Shown here: piece by piece, positions 38,661-46,680 of the stretch | Layout: every line of letters starts with the position of its first letter | Numbering within the stretch: the stretch's first letter is position 1 | NCBI RefSeq assembly: GCF_004342915.1 | Contig: NZ_SLWL01000015.1 | Location: 24,548 to 88,547 of the forward strand | Source: Camelimonas lactis | GTDB taxonomy: Bacteria > Pseudomonadota > Alphaproteobacteria > Rhizobiales > Beijerinckiaceae | Direction of reading: 5' to 3' | Length of the DNA: 64,000 nt | Translations under genes and position numbers: made by a program | The notes under the pieces: model-generated | What the model was told of the DNA's origin: nothing | Databases searched by the model: none | The model's input: the letters and a program-made list of their open reading frames with translations, nothing else

Positions 38661-39659
38661 TCAAACGGCGCAGGCGCGGAACGCCTTTTCAATGGCTTCC
38701 CGATCCAGATCACGACCGATCATCACGATCTTCGACGTGCGCTTCTCATCCGGGCGCCAGTCGCGCTGCAAATCGCCATCCAGCATCATGTGCACGCCCT
38801 GGAAGACGAAGCGTTTCGGCTCGCCGCGGAAGGCCAGGATGCCCTTGGAGCGCAACAGGTTGGCGCCCTCGCGCTGGGCGTAATCATTGAGCCAGGGCAG
38901 GAATTTGTCCGGATCGACGTCGCCGTCCACGGTCACCGCCACGGACTGGATGTCGCTGTCGTGGTGGGCGTGATGGCCCTCCTCCAGGAAATCCGGCTCC
39001 AGCTCCATGATGCGGTCGAGATCAAAGGCGTTGCGGCCGAGCACGTCGTCGATGGCGACTTTTGCGTTCTGCGTGCGGTGCAGCCGGGCGTAAGGATTGA
39101 TGGCGCGCACCTGCGCCTCCACCCCGGCCAGCTCCTCGGGCGTCACCAGATCGGTCTTGTTGAGGATCAGCACGTCGGCGAAGGCAATCTGGTTATGCGC
39201 TTCCGGCGCGTCCTTCAGGCGCTGGGTCAGCCATTTGGCGTCCACCACCGTCACCACCGCGTCAAGACGGGTGCGTTCCTGCACGTCCTGGTCCATGAAG
39301 AAGGTCTGCGCCACCGGGGCGGGATCGGCCAAGCCGGTGGTTTCGACGATGATGCCGTCGAAGCCGCCCTTGCGCTTCATCAGCCCGTCGATGATGCGGA
39401 TCAGGTCGCCGCGCACGGTGCAGCAGACGCAGCCGTTGTTCATCTCGAACACTTCCTCGTCGGCGCCGACGACGAGGTCGTTGTCGATGCCGACTTCGCC
39501 GAACTCGTTGACGATGACGGCGAACTTCTTGCCGTGCGGCTCGCTGAGGATGCGGTTGAGCAGGGTCGTCTTGCCAGCGCCAAGGTAGCCGGTGAGCACG
39601 GTGACGGGAATCTTGCCGGACGCATCGGCGCCTGTATTCGTCTCGGGCATGTCTGGCAT
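38661..39659 (-). CDS. CobW/COG0523-family GTP-dependent metal chaperone
   Basis: G3E GTPase of 332 residues. Walker A is GYLGAGKTTLLNR, the metal-binding CxCC motif is in NNGCVCCTVRGDL and the guanine motif is LNKTDLV. A short His stretch (EEGHHAHHDS) lies before the C-terminal CobW_C domain. COG0523 proteins of this kind deliver zinc or other metals under limitation. The neighbouring ABC transporter supports a zinc role over cobalamin synthesis, as no cobalamin gene is present. The start has CGGAGG seven bases upstream. Confidence 0.9.
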   Translation of the reverse strand: MPDMPETNTGADASGKIPVTVLTGYLGAGKTTLLNRILSEPHGKKFAVIVNEFGEVGIDNDLVVGADEEVFEMNNGCVCCTVRGDLIRIIDGLMKRKGGFDGIIVETTGLADPAPVAQTFFMDQDVQERTRLDAVVTVVDAKWLTQRLKDAPEAHNQIAFADVLILNKTDLVTPEELAGVEAQVRAINPYARLHRTQNAKVAIDDVLGRNAFDLDRIMELEPDFLEEGHHAHHDSDIQSVAVTVDGDVDPDKFLPWLNDYAQREGANLLRSKGILAFRGEPKRFVFQGVHMMLDGDLQRDWRPDEKRTSKIVMIGRDLDREAIEKAFRACAV

Positions 39660-39771
39660 GGTGGCCTCCGGAAATGGCTCTGGCGCAAGGGCAACCCTGC
39701 GCCGCAGCGGCGTTGCGCTGACAGGATAAGGAGCAGGATGCGCCAGCTACCGGCGCGCCGCTCCCTGATTG

Positions 39772-39795
39772 GCTGACACAGATATATTGGTCAGC
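39772..39795. promoter_or_regulatory. Dyad upstream of cobW, possible operator
   Basis: GCTGAC and GTCAGC arms flank a 12-base AT-rich centre (ACAGATATATTG), 113 bases upstream of the cobW start in a 208-base gap. The position fits an operator, perhaps for Zur, but it does not match a Zur consensus that I know well. Confidence 0.35.
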
Positions 39796-39867
39796 GTGGC
39801 AAAAGTGAAAGCCCCGGCGTCCGGGAGGCAGCCATGTTCCAGGGGGCGACCATATTCCAGGCGCCCG

Positions 39868-40743
39868 TCATGCTTCGAGGTGCCGCCCGGGCAGCGCCCG
39901 CCACACCAGTCCGCCCACGCGGCCAAGGAGCAGCGACAGCACGTAGATGCCTCCAGCGACCAGGATGATCGCGGGCCCCGCCGGCAGGCCGTGGTGGTAG
40001 GACAACGCCAGGCCCAGCCATCCCGACAGCGCCGCCACGATAATGGCGACGCCGGCCATGCCGGTGACCTGACGCGCCCAGAAGCGGGCCGAAACCGCCG
40101 GCAGCACGATGACGCCCACCGCCAGCAGGGTGCCCAGCGCATGGAACCCGGCCACCAGATTGAGCACCAGCAGCACAAGGAAAATCAGGTGCGTCGGCGC
40201 GCCGGCGCGACTGACCGAGCGCAAAAAGCCCGGATCGACGCATTCCACTACCAGCGGCCGCCACAGCGCCGCCAGGGAAAACAGGGTGATGACGGCGACG
40301 GCGCCGAGCAGGATCAGCGTGGCGTCGTCCAGCGCCAGCACCGAGCCGAACAGCACGTGCAGCAGGTCGACGTTGGAGCCGCGCAGCGAGACGATGGTGA
40401 CGCCGAGCGCCAGCGACAGCAGATAAAACGCCGCCATGGAGGCGTCCTCGCGCAACTGGGTGAGCCGCGCCACCGCGCCGGCCAGCAGCGCCACGACAAA
40501 GCCGGCGGCAAGACCGCCGAAGGTCATCGCCGGCAGCGACAGCCCATAGAGCAGGTAACCGATGGCGGCGCCCGGCAGGATGGCGTGCGCCATGGCGTCG
40601 CCGGTCAGGCTCATGCGGCGCAGCATCAGAAACACGCCGACCGGCGCGCCGGACAGCGACAGGGCCAGCGCCCCCACCAGCGCCCGGCGCAGGAAGTCGA
40701 ATTCGACGAACGGCCCGATCAGCCAGGCGTAGATGGCGTGCAT
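39868..40743 (-). CDS. Metal (probably zinc/manganese) ABC transporter permease
   Basis: ABC-3 family permease of 291 residues with about eight to nine helices: ALVGALALSLSGAPVGVFLMLRRMSLTGDAMAHAILPG (the coupling region, shown by RRMSLTGDAMAHA), LLGAVAVITLFSLAALW and LLAVGVIVLPAVSARF. This is the ZnuB/AztB type. It follows the ATPase by 47 bases. No substrate-binding protein is encoded in the window. Confidence 0.9.
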   Translation of the reverse strand: MHAIYAWLIGPFVEFDFLRRALVGALALSLSGAPVGVFLMLRRMSLTGDAMAHAILPGAAIGYLLYGLSLPAMTFGGLAAGFVVALLAGAVARLTQLREDASMAAFYLLSLALGVTIVSLRGSNVDLLHVLFGSVLALDDATLILLGAVAVITLFSLAALWRPLVVECVDPGFLRSVSRAGAPTHLIFLVLLVLNLVAGFHALGTLLAVGVIVLPAVSARFWARQVTGMAGVAIIVAALSGWLGLALSYHHGLPAGPAIILVAGGIYVLSLLLGRVGGLVWRALPGRHLEA

Positions 40744-40790
40744 GGAAAGAGGTTATCCGGGTCTGGCGCGTCGGTTGCGCTTCGTACAGG

Positions 40791-41585
40791 TCAGGCGGCG
40801 CGAACGCAGGGCGCGGCGTGCGGATCGGGCGCTTCGCTCATGCGGCGCGCCCGCGCCAGATTGGCGTCGGTCAGCACCACGTCTGTCGGCCCACAGGCGA
40901 TCAGTTCGCGCGCCAGCAGCAGGGTCTGCGGAAATGACGCGCGCACCAGCTCCAGATCATGCAAGGCGGCGAGCACGGTGCGGCCCTCGTCGCGCCAGCG
41001 GTGAATCAGGGCGGTCAGGTCAGCGACGGTGGCGGCGTCGAGGGCGTTGAACGGCTCGTCCAGCAGGATCAGCGCGGCGTCCTGCAGCAACAGCCTGGCG
41101 AACAGGGCGCGCTGCAGCTGGCCGCCCGAGAGCGCCCCAATGGGCCGCCTCTCCAGGCCGGTGAGCCCGACGGCGCGCAGGGCCTCGGCGATGCGCGGCG
41201 CGTGGCGTTGGCCGATGCGTCCGAACAGGCCGCACCGCTCCCACAATCCCATGGCGACCAGATCATAGACCGTGAGGGGGAAACTGTTGTCCAGCGCCGC
41301 CGCCTGGGGCAGGTAAGCGATCCGCCGCGCCGGAACGCCGCGCTGGATAACGCCGTCGAGCGGGCGGATCAGCCCCGCCGCCGCCTTGAGCAGCGTCGAT
41401 TTGCCAGCGCCGTTGGGGCCAACGATGGCGGTGAGCGATCCTGGCGCGATGTCCAGGTGCAGGTGATGCACCGCCGGGTGCCGGTCATAACCAAGCGTCA
41501 CGTTGTCAAAACGCAGCGCGGGCGGCGACGGACGCCCGCCCTGTTGCGGCGCGGGAGAAACGGATTGGGCAGCCGGCGCGTTCAT
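40791..41585 (-). CDS. Metal (probably zinc/manganese) ABC transporter ATP-binding protein
   Basis: ABC ATPase of about 264 residues. Walker A is VGPNGAGKSTLLKA, the signature motif LSGGQLQRALFARLL and Walker B LILLDEPFNALD, followed by the switch His in LAALHDLELV. It is closest to ZnuC/AztA. The ATG at 41585 overlaps the stop of the upstream His-rich gene as ATGA, so the two are co-translated. Confidence 0.92.
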   Translation of the reverse strand: MNAPAAQSVSPAPQQGGRPSPPALRFDNVTLGYDRHPAVHHLHLDIAPGSLTAIVGPNGAGKSTLLKAAAGLIRPLDGVIQRGVPARRIAYLPQAAALDNSFPLTVYDLVAMGLWERCGLFGRIGQRHAPRIAEALRAVGLTGLERRPIGALSGGQLQRALFARLLLQDAALILLDEPFNALDAATVADLTALIHRWRDEGRTVLAALHDLELVRASFPQTLLLARELIACGPTDVVLTDANLARARRMSEAPDPHAAPCVRAA

Positions 41586-41839
41586 GACCACAACACTCCG
41601 GCGATAGCGACCCACAGCAGCGCCGACAACCCCGTCGCCAGCAGCAGCCGCTCGCCCAGCGATGTCCGCATCAGTGAGAAGCCTGGCTGTTGCGGCAGAT
41701 TACCAGCGAAGGCAGGCGCGTGCGAATGGGAAGCGTGCGAATGGGCGTGGCCATGGTCGTGCGCATGGGTCGCCGCGCCCCGCGCGTCGACGCGCCCCTT
41801 CCCTGCTTGCCCCTCACGGGCCAGCGCATTCCCGCTCAT
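41582..41839 (-). CDS. Small His-rich single-pass membrane protein
   Basis: About 85 residues (105 if a Met at 41899 is used). A His-rich stretch HAHDHGHAHSHASHSH fits zinc or nickel binding. A single C-terminal hydrophobic helix follows (LLLATGLSALLWVAIAGVLW). It is the first gene of the ABC cluster and overlaps the ATPase gene by four bases. It could capture metal at the membrane for the transporter, which lacks a local binding protein; that role is inferred. An AT-rich stretch with an imperfect dyad lies at about 41905-41930, a plausible regulated promoter. Confidence 0.75.
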   Translation of the reverse strand: MSGNALAREGQAGKGRVDARGAATHAHDHGHAHSHASHSHAPAFAGNLPQQPGFSLMRTSLGERLLLATGLSALLWVAIAGVLWS

Positions 41840-41973
41840 GCTTCCGCCTGTGCGTATGATCGTCCACGGCTCATGCCGGGCCAGCTTGAACCCCAGCATA
41901 ACGCCTTTTAATGCAACGTTCCAATATTACAATTCGCTTGGGACCGATCGTGCCCCCCGCGCCGCCCATGGCC

Positions 41974-42783
41974 TCAGCATTTCCAGTACCGGACAGGATT
42001 CTGGCTGTGGCGAAGCGCCGGGTTCACCACCCGTTTTCCACGCGGCCCCACGTATCGATCCCATATATCGGCGGCTGCCGACTCCCCGGAAAAGCCAAAC
42101 CGGTGGGCTTCCGTATTGTCGGCATAGGGGATTTCTGGAAAATTTTCCTTGGTGGCGCTCATCCAGGCATGGGGGCGGAAGGCTCCGACCACGACGCCGC
42201 GCACCACGGCAAGAACATAGTCCGCGCGCTCCGCCCGCGCCGGCGCAATGCGCCAGCAATAACGCGCCAGGCGATATATTTCGGCGCTATCGCTCCGGTT
42301 CTCCAGCTTGTTGATATTGATCAGGACAAGCTTGTGCGGCGGCTCATCTTCCAGGACGGGCAAACTGAATTTGTCGATGATCTCCTGGTAGTGCATCGGG
42401 CCCCGGTCGCCGCTGCCGTGGCCGCCGGCGATATTGGTCAGCCCGGGGAAAGCGTCGATCAGAGCAGCTTCGACTTCAAAAACTGATTTGTTATCCAGCT
42501 CGTGACGGTGAATGACGTGCACGACCTCCAAACCGGCGTTGAGGATGGCCCTGATGCGCTCCAGTTTGGGTTGTGGCTTTGGACCGCCGCTATCCGGGAG
42601 GTCGTCATCCGGCACCAGGTCCGCTGTGTTCACCGCGGTCACGCCAGCGGCGTGGTCAAACACACGGTTGTTGCGCCCCTTTCCTATATAAAACGTTTCA
42701 CCGTTACGAGGGTCAATAAGGCGGTAAACATAATTACCAAGCCTGGCGCACACTTCCTCGGAAAAACGTGGTTGTTTTTTCAT
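41974..42783 (-). CDS. GIY-YIG nuclease-domain protein (LEM3-like)
   Basis: About 269 residues. The N-terminal GIY-YIG domain reads YVYRLIDPRNGETFYIGKG, followed by an Arg (NNRVFDHA) and a Glu in FEVEAALIDAF, the expected catalytic set. The C-terminal half (residues 120-269, KLVLININKLENR... AWMSATKENF... GPRGKRVVNPALRH) is a separate domain that I cannot name. Composition is AT-richer than neighbours. The ATG at 42783 is chosen over a TTG at 42807. A perfect inverted repeat lies immediately upstream. Its role, perhaps in DNA repair or element defence, is unknown. Confidence 0.8.
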   Translation of the reverse strand: MKKQPRFSEEVCARLGNYVYRLIDPRNGETFYIGKGRNNRVFDHAAGVTAVNTADLVPDDDLPDSGGPKPQPKLERIRAILNAGLEVVHVIHRHELDNKSVFEVEAALIDAFPGLTNIAGGHGSGDRGPMHYQEIIDKFSLPVLEDEPPHKLVLININKLENRSDSAEIYRLARYCWRIAPARAERADYVLAVVRGVVVGAFRPHAWMSATKENFPEIPYADNTEAHRFGFSGESAAADIWDRYVGPRGKRVVNPALRHSQNPVRYWKC

Positions 42784-42788
42784 TTCAG

Positions 42789-42822
42789 TTACACCCGGAT
42801 GCACCAAAGCTTCCGGGTGTAA
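42789..42822. promoter_or_regulatory. Perfect 11-bp inverted repeat abutting the GIY-YIG start codon
   Basis: TTACACCCGGA and TCCGGGTGTAA are separated by 12 bases and end six bases from the ATG of the GIY-YIG gene. In the mRNA the arm nearest the start contains GGGTG, the only purine-rich ribosome-site candidate, so a hairpin would hide it. As DNA it could be an operator. No T-run follows on the minus strand, so it is unlikely to end opgG transcription. Confidence 0.6.
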
Positions 42823-42844
42823 GAAGAACGATCCGGCCGGTCAA

Positions 42845-44440
42845 TCACCCACGGTTGGGGAAATACTGGAACAGCCAGGTCTCGGTCAGCACCTTGTCGC
42901 CAAGGCGCAGGTAGCAGCGCAGGTCCACCGGCTCCGCGCCCTCGGCGGAGAAGTCGAACTGGGCGCGCCAGTGGCCGGGAATCTCGTCCGGCACCGCCTC
43001 GGTAAAGATGTAGGAGAACTTGCCGCGCGAGGCGCTGAGCACGACCTCCGGCTTTTCGCCAAACTTCAGATCCTTCAGCGGCCCGCCGAGAAACTCGACC
43101 ATGAACTTGCGCACGCCTTTCGGGCGCGGCTGGCCGGGCACGCCGCCATTGCCGAGGCGGGTGGCGACGCATTTCGCCAGGCTGTCCGGGAAGAAGGGGT
43201 CGCCGTTCACCCAGTACAGACGATAACGGATGTCATGGGTCTGGCCCGGCGTTGCCGGCGCGGCTGGCGTCCACATGGCGACGATATTGTCGTGGATCTC
43301 GTCGTCCGTGGTCAGTTCCACCAGCTCCACCGCGCCCTTGCCCCAGCCGCCGATGGGCTCGACCCAGGCGCTGGGCCGCCGCTCGTAACGCACGCCGTCG
43401 AGGTAATGATCGACATTGCGGTCGCGCTGCATCAGGCCGAAACCGCGCGGATTGTCGTCGGAAAAGGCCGACGCGGTGATGTAGGGCGGATTGTTGAGCG
43501 GCCGCCAGATGCGCTCGCCGGCTCCCGTCCACATGGCGAGGCCATCGGAATCGTGCACCTCCGGCCGCCAGTCGGCCATGGTCGGCTTGGCGGTCTCGGA
43601 GAACCAGTACATGGAGGTCAGCGGCGCGAGGCCAAGGCGCGTCACCGCCCGGCGCACGTTCACGGAGGCGGTGATGTCCATCACCACGTCGTCCTTGCCG
43701 CGCGTCATGTCGAAACGGTAGGCGCCGGTGACGGACGGGCCCTCCAGCAGGGCGAAAATGGTCACGGTAGGGCCATCGTTGGTCGGCGTCTGGAAATAGA
43801 TCTCGGTGAAGTCCGGGAATTCCTCGCCTTTGCCGGCCACTGCGGAATCGATAGCGACGCCGCGCGCCGAGAGGCCATACTGATACAGTCCGCCGATAGC
43901 CCGGAAATAGGACGCGCCAAGGAAGGCGACCCAGTCATTGGTTTGCCAGGGCTTTTCCTTCTGGTCGCCGAAGCGGCTTTCCTGGAAGCGGAAACCGGCG
44001 AAGCCGGAGTTTTCCTTCAGCTTCCGCGCCACGGAATCCTTCGGCATGTCGAAATAGCGCGACTCATAAATGATTTCCCGCGCCTTGCCGTCCTTCACCA
44101 CGCGCATCCGCACCGGGCGCTGGAAGAAGCGGCCGAGGTGGAAGAAAGTCACCGGAAACGCGCCAGGCCCATCGGCGAACAGGGCGTCCTGCGGACGGAA
44201 CTTGATCTTGCCGTGCGCGTCATAATCGATGGCGTCGAGCACGGCCGGATCCGGCGACGGGGCGGCCTTGTAAGGCTGCGCGGCCAGGGCCTTCGCCCGC
44301 GCCTTCAGCGCTTCGAAGGAGAACGGCGCCGGGGCGCCGAGTTTGAGGCCAGACTCAGCCAGCGCGCCAACCGGAAAACCTGCCGCGGCCAGCGCGGCGG
44401 TGGCGGCTGAGGCAGTCAGAAACGTGCGGCGATGCAGCAT
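42845..44440 (-). CDS. Periplasmic glucan biosynthesis protein OpgG/OpgD type
   Basis: A 531-residue MdoG-family protein needed for making or trimming osmoregulated periplasmic glucans. The N-terminus is a twin-arginine signal (MLHRRTFLTASAATAALAAAG), which favours the OpgD branch. Conserved blocks include FFHLGRFFQRPVRM, APLTSMYWFSETAKP, NNPPYITASAFSDDNPRGFGL and RRPSAWVEPIGGWGKGAVELVEL (given in part). No opgH is nearby. Confidence 0.92.
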   Translation of the reverse strand: MLHRRTFLTASAATAALAAAGFPVGALAESGLKLGAPAPFSFEALKARAKALAAQPYKAAPSPDPAVLDAIDYDAHGKIKFRPQDALFADGPGAFPVTFFHLGRFFQRPVRMRVVKDGKAREIIYESRYFDMPKDSVARKLKENSGFAGFRFQESRFGDQKEKPWQTNDWVAFLGASYFRAIGGLYQYGLSARGVAIDSAVAGKGEEFPDFTEIYFQTPTNDGPTVTIFALLEGPSVTGAYRFDMTRGKDDVVMDITASVNVRRAVTRLGLAPLTSMYWFSETAKPTMADWRPEVHDSDGLAMWTGAGERIWRPLNNPPYITASAFSDDNPRGFGLMQRDRNVDHYLDGVRYERRPSAWVEPIGGWGKGAVELVELTTDDEIHDNIVAMWTPAAPATPGQTHDIRYRLYWVNGDPFFPDSLAKCVATRLGNGGVPGQPRPKGVRKFMVEFLGGPLKDLKFGEKPEVVLSASRGKFSYIFTEAVPDEIPGHWRAQFDFSAEGAEPVDLRCYLRLGDKVLTETWLFQYFPNRG

Positions 44441-44667
44441 GGGCGGGACAGGGCTCCGGAAATGCGGGCGGGTGGAAAACGGCAGGCTTTCAGGCCTGGG
44501 CGGTAAAGCCGGTGAACGGATATTGCGTCATCATCGTGGCCGACACCCATCGCTCACGCCAGAAAGCGCTCCCGGACCGAACGATCCGTCGCGTGATCAG
44601 GCAGGGCGCGTGGCGGAGGGCGCGCCAGTGCGGCCGGGTCTGGCGCGGCCGCTGGCGCGTCTGGCGA

Positions 44668-45708
44668 TCAGGCGCGGGCGCTCAGCGCGGCGGCGTCAAG
44701 ATGAGCGACCAGCCCCGCATCGAGGCCAAGGCTGTTCTTGAGCCGTCCCAGAAAATCCTGCTCGGCCGGCGTGTCGGGATCGACGGTCAAACGCGCCGCT
44801 TCATAGATTTGCGCCGCATGTTCCGGGCTGGCCGCCAGATCGGCCAGTTGTTCCGGCGACAACGGATTGGCGAAGGCGGCGTTCAGGAACTCCACCGCGT
44901 CGTGCGGCAGGGCGGGCCCCAGGGCGCCGGTGATCTTGGCCCGCTCCGCGTCATCGACCCGGCCGTCGGCGGCGGCGGCGGCGATCATCGCCTGCACCAG
45001 CGCCAGCGCCCCGTCATGGGTCTGGCTGGCGGCCTCGAAGCCGGAGCCAGCGGGGGCTGGCGTGGGCGTGCTGGCCTGCGTCTGCGCCGGGCTGGAGCCG
45101 GCCTGCCATTCCTGCATGGCCTTGTAAGTCAGCCCGCCGACCAGCGCCGCGCCGCCCAGTTGCGCCGCCCGGCCCGAAACGGTGCGGCCGGCCTTGTTCA
45201 GCATCAGCCCGGCGAGGCCGGCGAGAATGGCGGCGCCTTTCGGCGTTTGCGCGAAATCGATGGCCTGGCGCAGCAGCCCCCCGGCCTGCGGCCCGGCCAT
45301 GCGGGTGACCGCGTCCTGCAACGAGCCGGCAAGACCGCCCCCTTGCTGACCCTCTCCCTGCTGGCCTGCGCCCTGCCCGCCCGCCTGCGACGCGTCGGGC
45401 GGGCCGCCCCTGCCGCCCAGCAAGCCGCCAAGCAGATCGCCAAGCCCCCCGCCGCCGGATGGGCCGCCGGCCGCGCCCCCTTGCCCGCCACCGAGCACCT
45501 TGCCAAGCAGGCCGCCCAACCCGCCCGCATTGCCGCCAGCCTGCTGATTGGCGCCGGCCGCCTGACCGCCGGTCAGCTGCCCGAGAATGTCGCCAAGGCC
45601 GCCGCCCTGCTGCCGGCCGGGGGCGTCGGGCTGGCCGGACTGGCCACTTTGGGGATTGATAGCCGCGGCGCCGACGAGGGCGTCAAGGATTTGCCTGGCG
45701 TCGAACAT
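44668..45708 (-). CDS. DUF533/TerB-like protein with a long Gly-rich N-terminal region
   Basis: About 346 residues. Residues 20-130 are low-complexity Gly/Gln repeats of the form GGLGGLLGK and GGLGDLLGGLLGG. A short hydrophobic segment (AAQLGGAALVGGL) and a helical C-terminal domain typical of DUF533/YebE follow (LVQAMIAAAAADGRVDDAERAKI..., HDAVEFLNAAF). YebE-like proteins are inner-membrane or periplasm-facing and linked to envelope stress. The ATG at 45708 has GGAG about eight bases upstream. Expressed divergently from 45983. Confidence 0.8.
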   Translation of the reverse strand: MFDARQILDALVGAAAINPQSGQSGQPDAPGRQQGGGLGDILGQLTGGQAAGANQQAGGNAGGLGGLLGKVLGGGQGGAAGGPSGGGGLGDLLGGLLGGRGGPPDASQAGGQGAGQQGEGQQGGGLAGSLQDAVTRMAGPQAGGLLRQAIDFAQTPKGAAILAGLAGLMLNKAGRTVSGRAAQLGGAALVGGLTYKAMQEWQAGSSPAQTQASTPTPAPAGSGFEAASQTHDGALALVQAMIAAAAADGRVDDAERAKITGALGPALPHDAVEFLNAAFANPLSPEQLADLAASPEHAAQIYEAARLTVDPDTPAEQDFLGRLKNSLGLDAGLVAHLDAAALSARA

Positions 45709-45982
45709 CTGTGTCGCTCCATTGCATGTGCAGCCCGATTTCTCACACCCGCTGTTGACGGTTTTGCGGCGCGCAGCGAGAACCACATCGGGCCATGGCT
45801 TGGGCTGCGACGCAAGAGCGCGCATTCCCGACGATCGGGGGGCGCCGGGCGCGCCGGTTCCGGCAGCCGGCGCGGGACGGCGCGGAAACACGATGGGCGG
45901 ACGGGCTTTCGCCGCAACGCCGCCCCCCGATCCAGGGCCCAATGGGCCCCAGGGCGCAGAAGTAAAAGCTGGGTGAGGAACG

Positions 45983-46507
45983 ATGAAGCTTGGAGACATT
46001 GACGGCACCGTGGATGCGGTCGAGGCGCGCCGTCCCGCGACGGCGGGCCGCGCCGCCCATTACGCCGCCGTCGATGTGATCGACCCGAACGGCGTCACCA
46101 CGACACTCGCCAATATCCGCGCCGAGCCGGAAATCGCCGCCCATATCCATGTGGGCGCGGCGGGCCGCTATTACGTATATAACGTCGCCGGATTTCGCGG
46201 CGTTCACGGTTTTCGTCCCGTCAATGGCGCGCCCGTGCATGCGTTTCCACGCGGGCCGGCGTGGATCTGTCTGGGCATCGCCGTCGCCAACCTGCTGTGG
46301 ATCGGCTGGCGGGCCAACGGCGGCGGCGGCCTTTCGCTATTTTCCCTGGCGCCGTTCATGCTGGCCTGCCTGCTCTACGCCGCCCTGCGCCGCGCCGCCC
46401 AGGCCGCCGCCGCCCAGGTTGGCGACGACGTCCGCCCGGTGATCGTGCCAGGCCAGCCGGCGCCCGATTCCCGACCTTCGGCCGGAAACGGAACAGCCGT
46501 CAATTAG
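45983..46507 (+). CDS. Small membrane protein of unknown function
   Basis: A 174-residue protein with a soluble beta-rich first half (YAAVDVIDPNGVTTTLANIRAEPEIA..., HVGAAGRYYVYNVAGF). Two hydrophobic helices follow: WICLGIAVANLLWIGW and FSLAPFMLACLLYAALRR. The C-terminus is Pro-rich. GAGG precedes the ATG by six bases. I do not recognise the family. It ends three bases before the TCAA-N4-TTGA site of the next gene. Confidence 0.7.
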   Translation: MKLGDIDGTVDAVEARRPATAGRAAHYAAVDVIDPNGVTTTLANIRAEPEIAAHIHVGAAGRYYVYNVAGFRGVHGFRPVNGAPVHAFPRGPAWICLGIAVANLLWIGWRANGGGGLSLFSLAPFMLACLLYAALRRAAQAAAAQVGDDVRPVIVPGQPAPDSRPSAGNGTAVN

Positions 46508-46509
46508 TA

Positions 46510-46521
46510 TCAACGAGTTGA
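46510..46521. promoter_or_regulatory. Operator-like dyad, site A (upstream of the binding protein)
   Basis: TCAACGAGTTGA followed by CATTTATTT. It overlaps a TTGACA that could act as the -35 hexamer of the binding-protein gene 160 bases downstream. It matches site B at 53462 in 17 of 21 positions over the extended block, and site C at 54323. The three sites are best read as targets of the MarR regulator encoded at 53678. Confidence 0.55.
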
Positions 46522-46680
46522 CATTTATTTCTGCGCGTGGAAACTCGCTGGCAAGGCGCGGCCAGGCGACAACCTTCCCGGGTTGGGCCATCGCCAGACA
46601 ACGTTAAAAACCGGTTCCGGAGATCATCCGGCGGGCGGCGCACGGTCGGGGACCTGCGCGCCATGGGGGAGGACGGCGTG

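Noticed and set aside
38661..39659. CobW as a cobalamin biosynthesis protein
   Set aside because: No cobalamin gene is nearby; the GCVCC motif and the adjacent metal transporter fit a COG0523 metal chaperone better.
42789..42822. Terminator for the glucan gene opgG/opgD
   Set aside because: The hairpin is not followed by T residues on the minus strand and sits directly against the next start codon.
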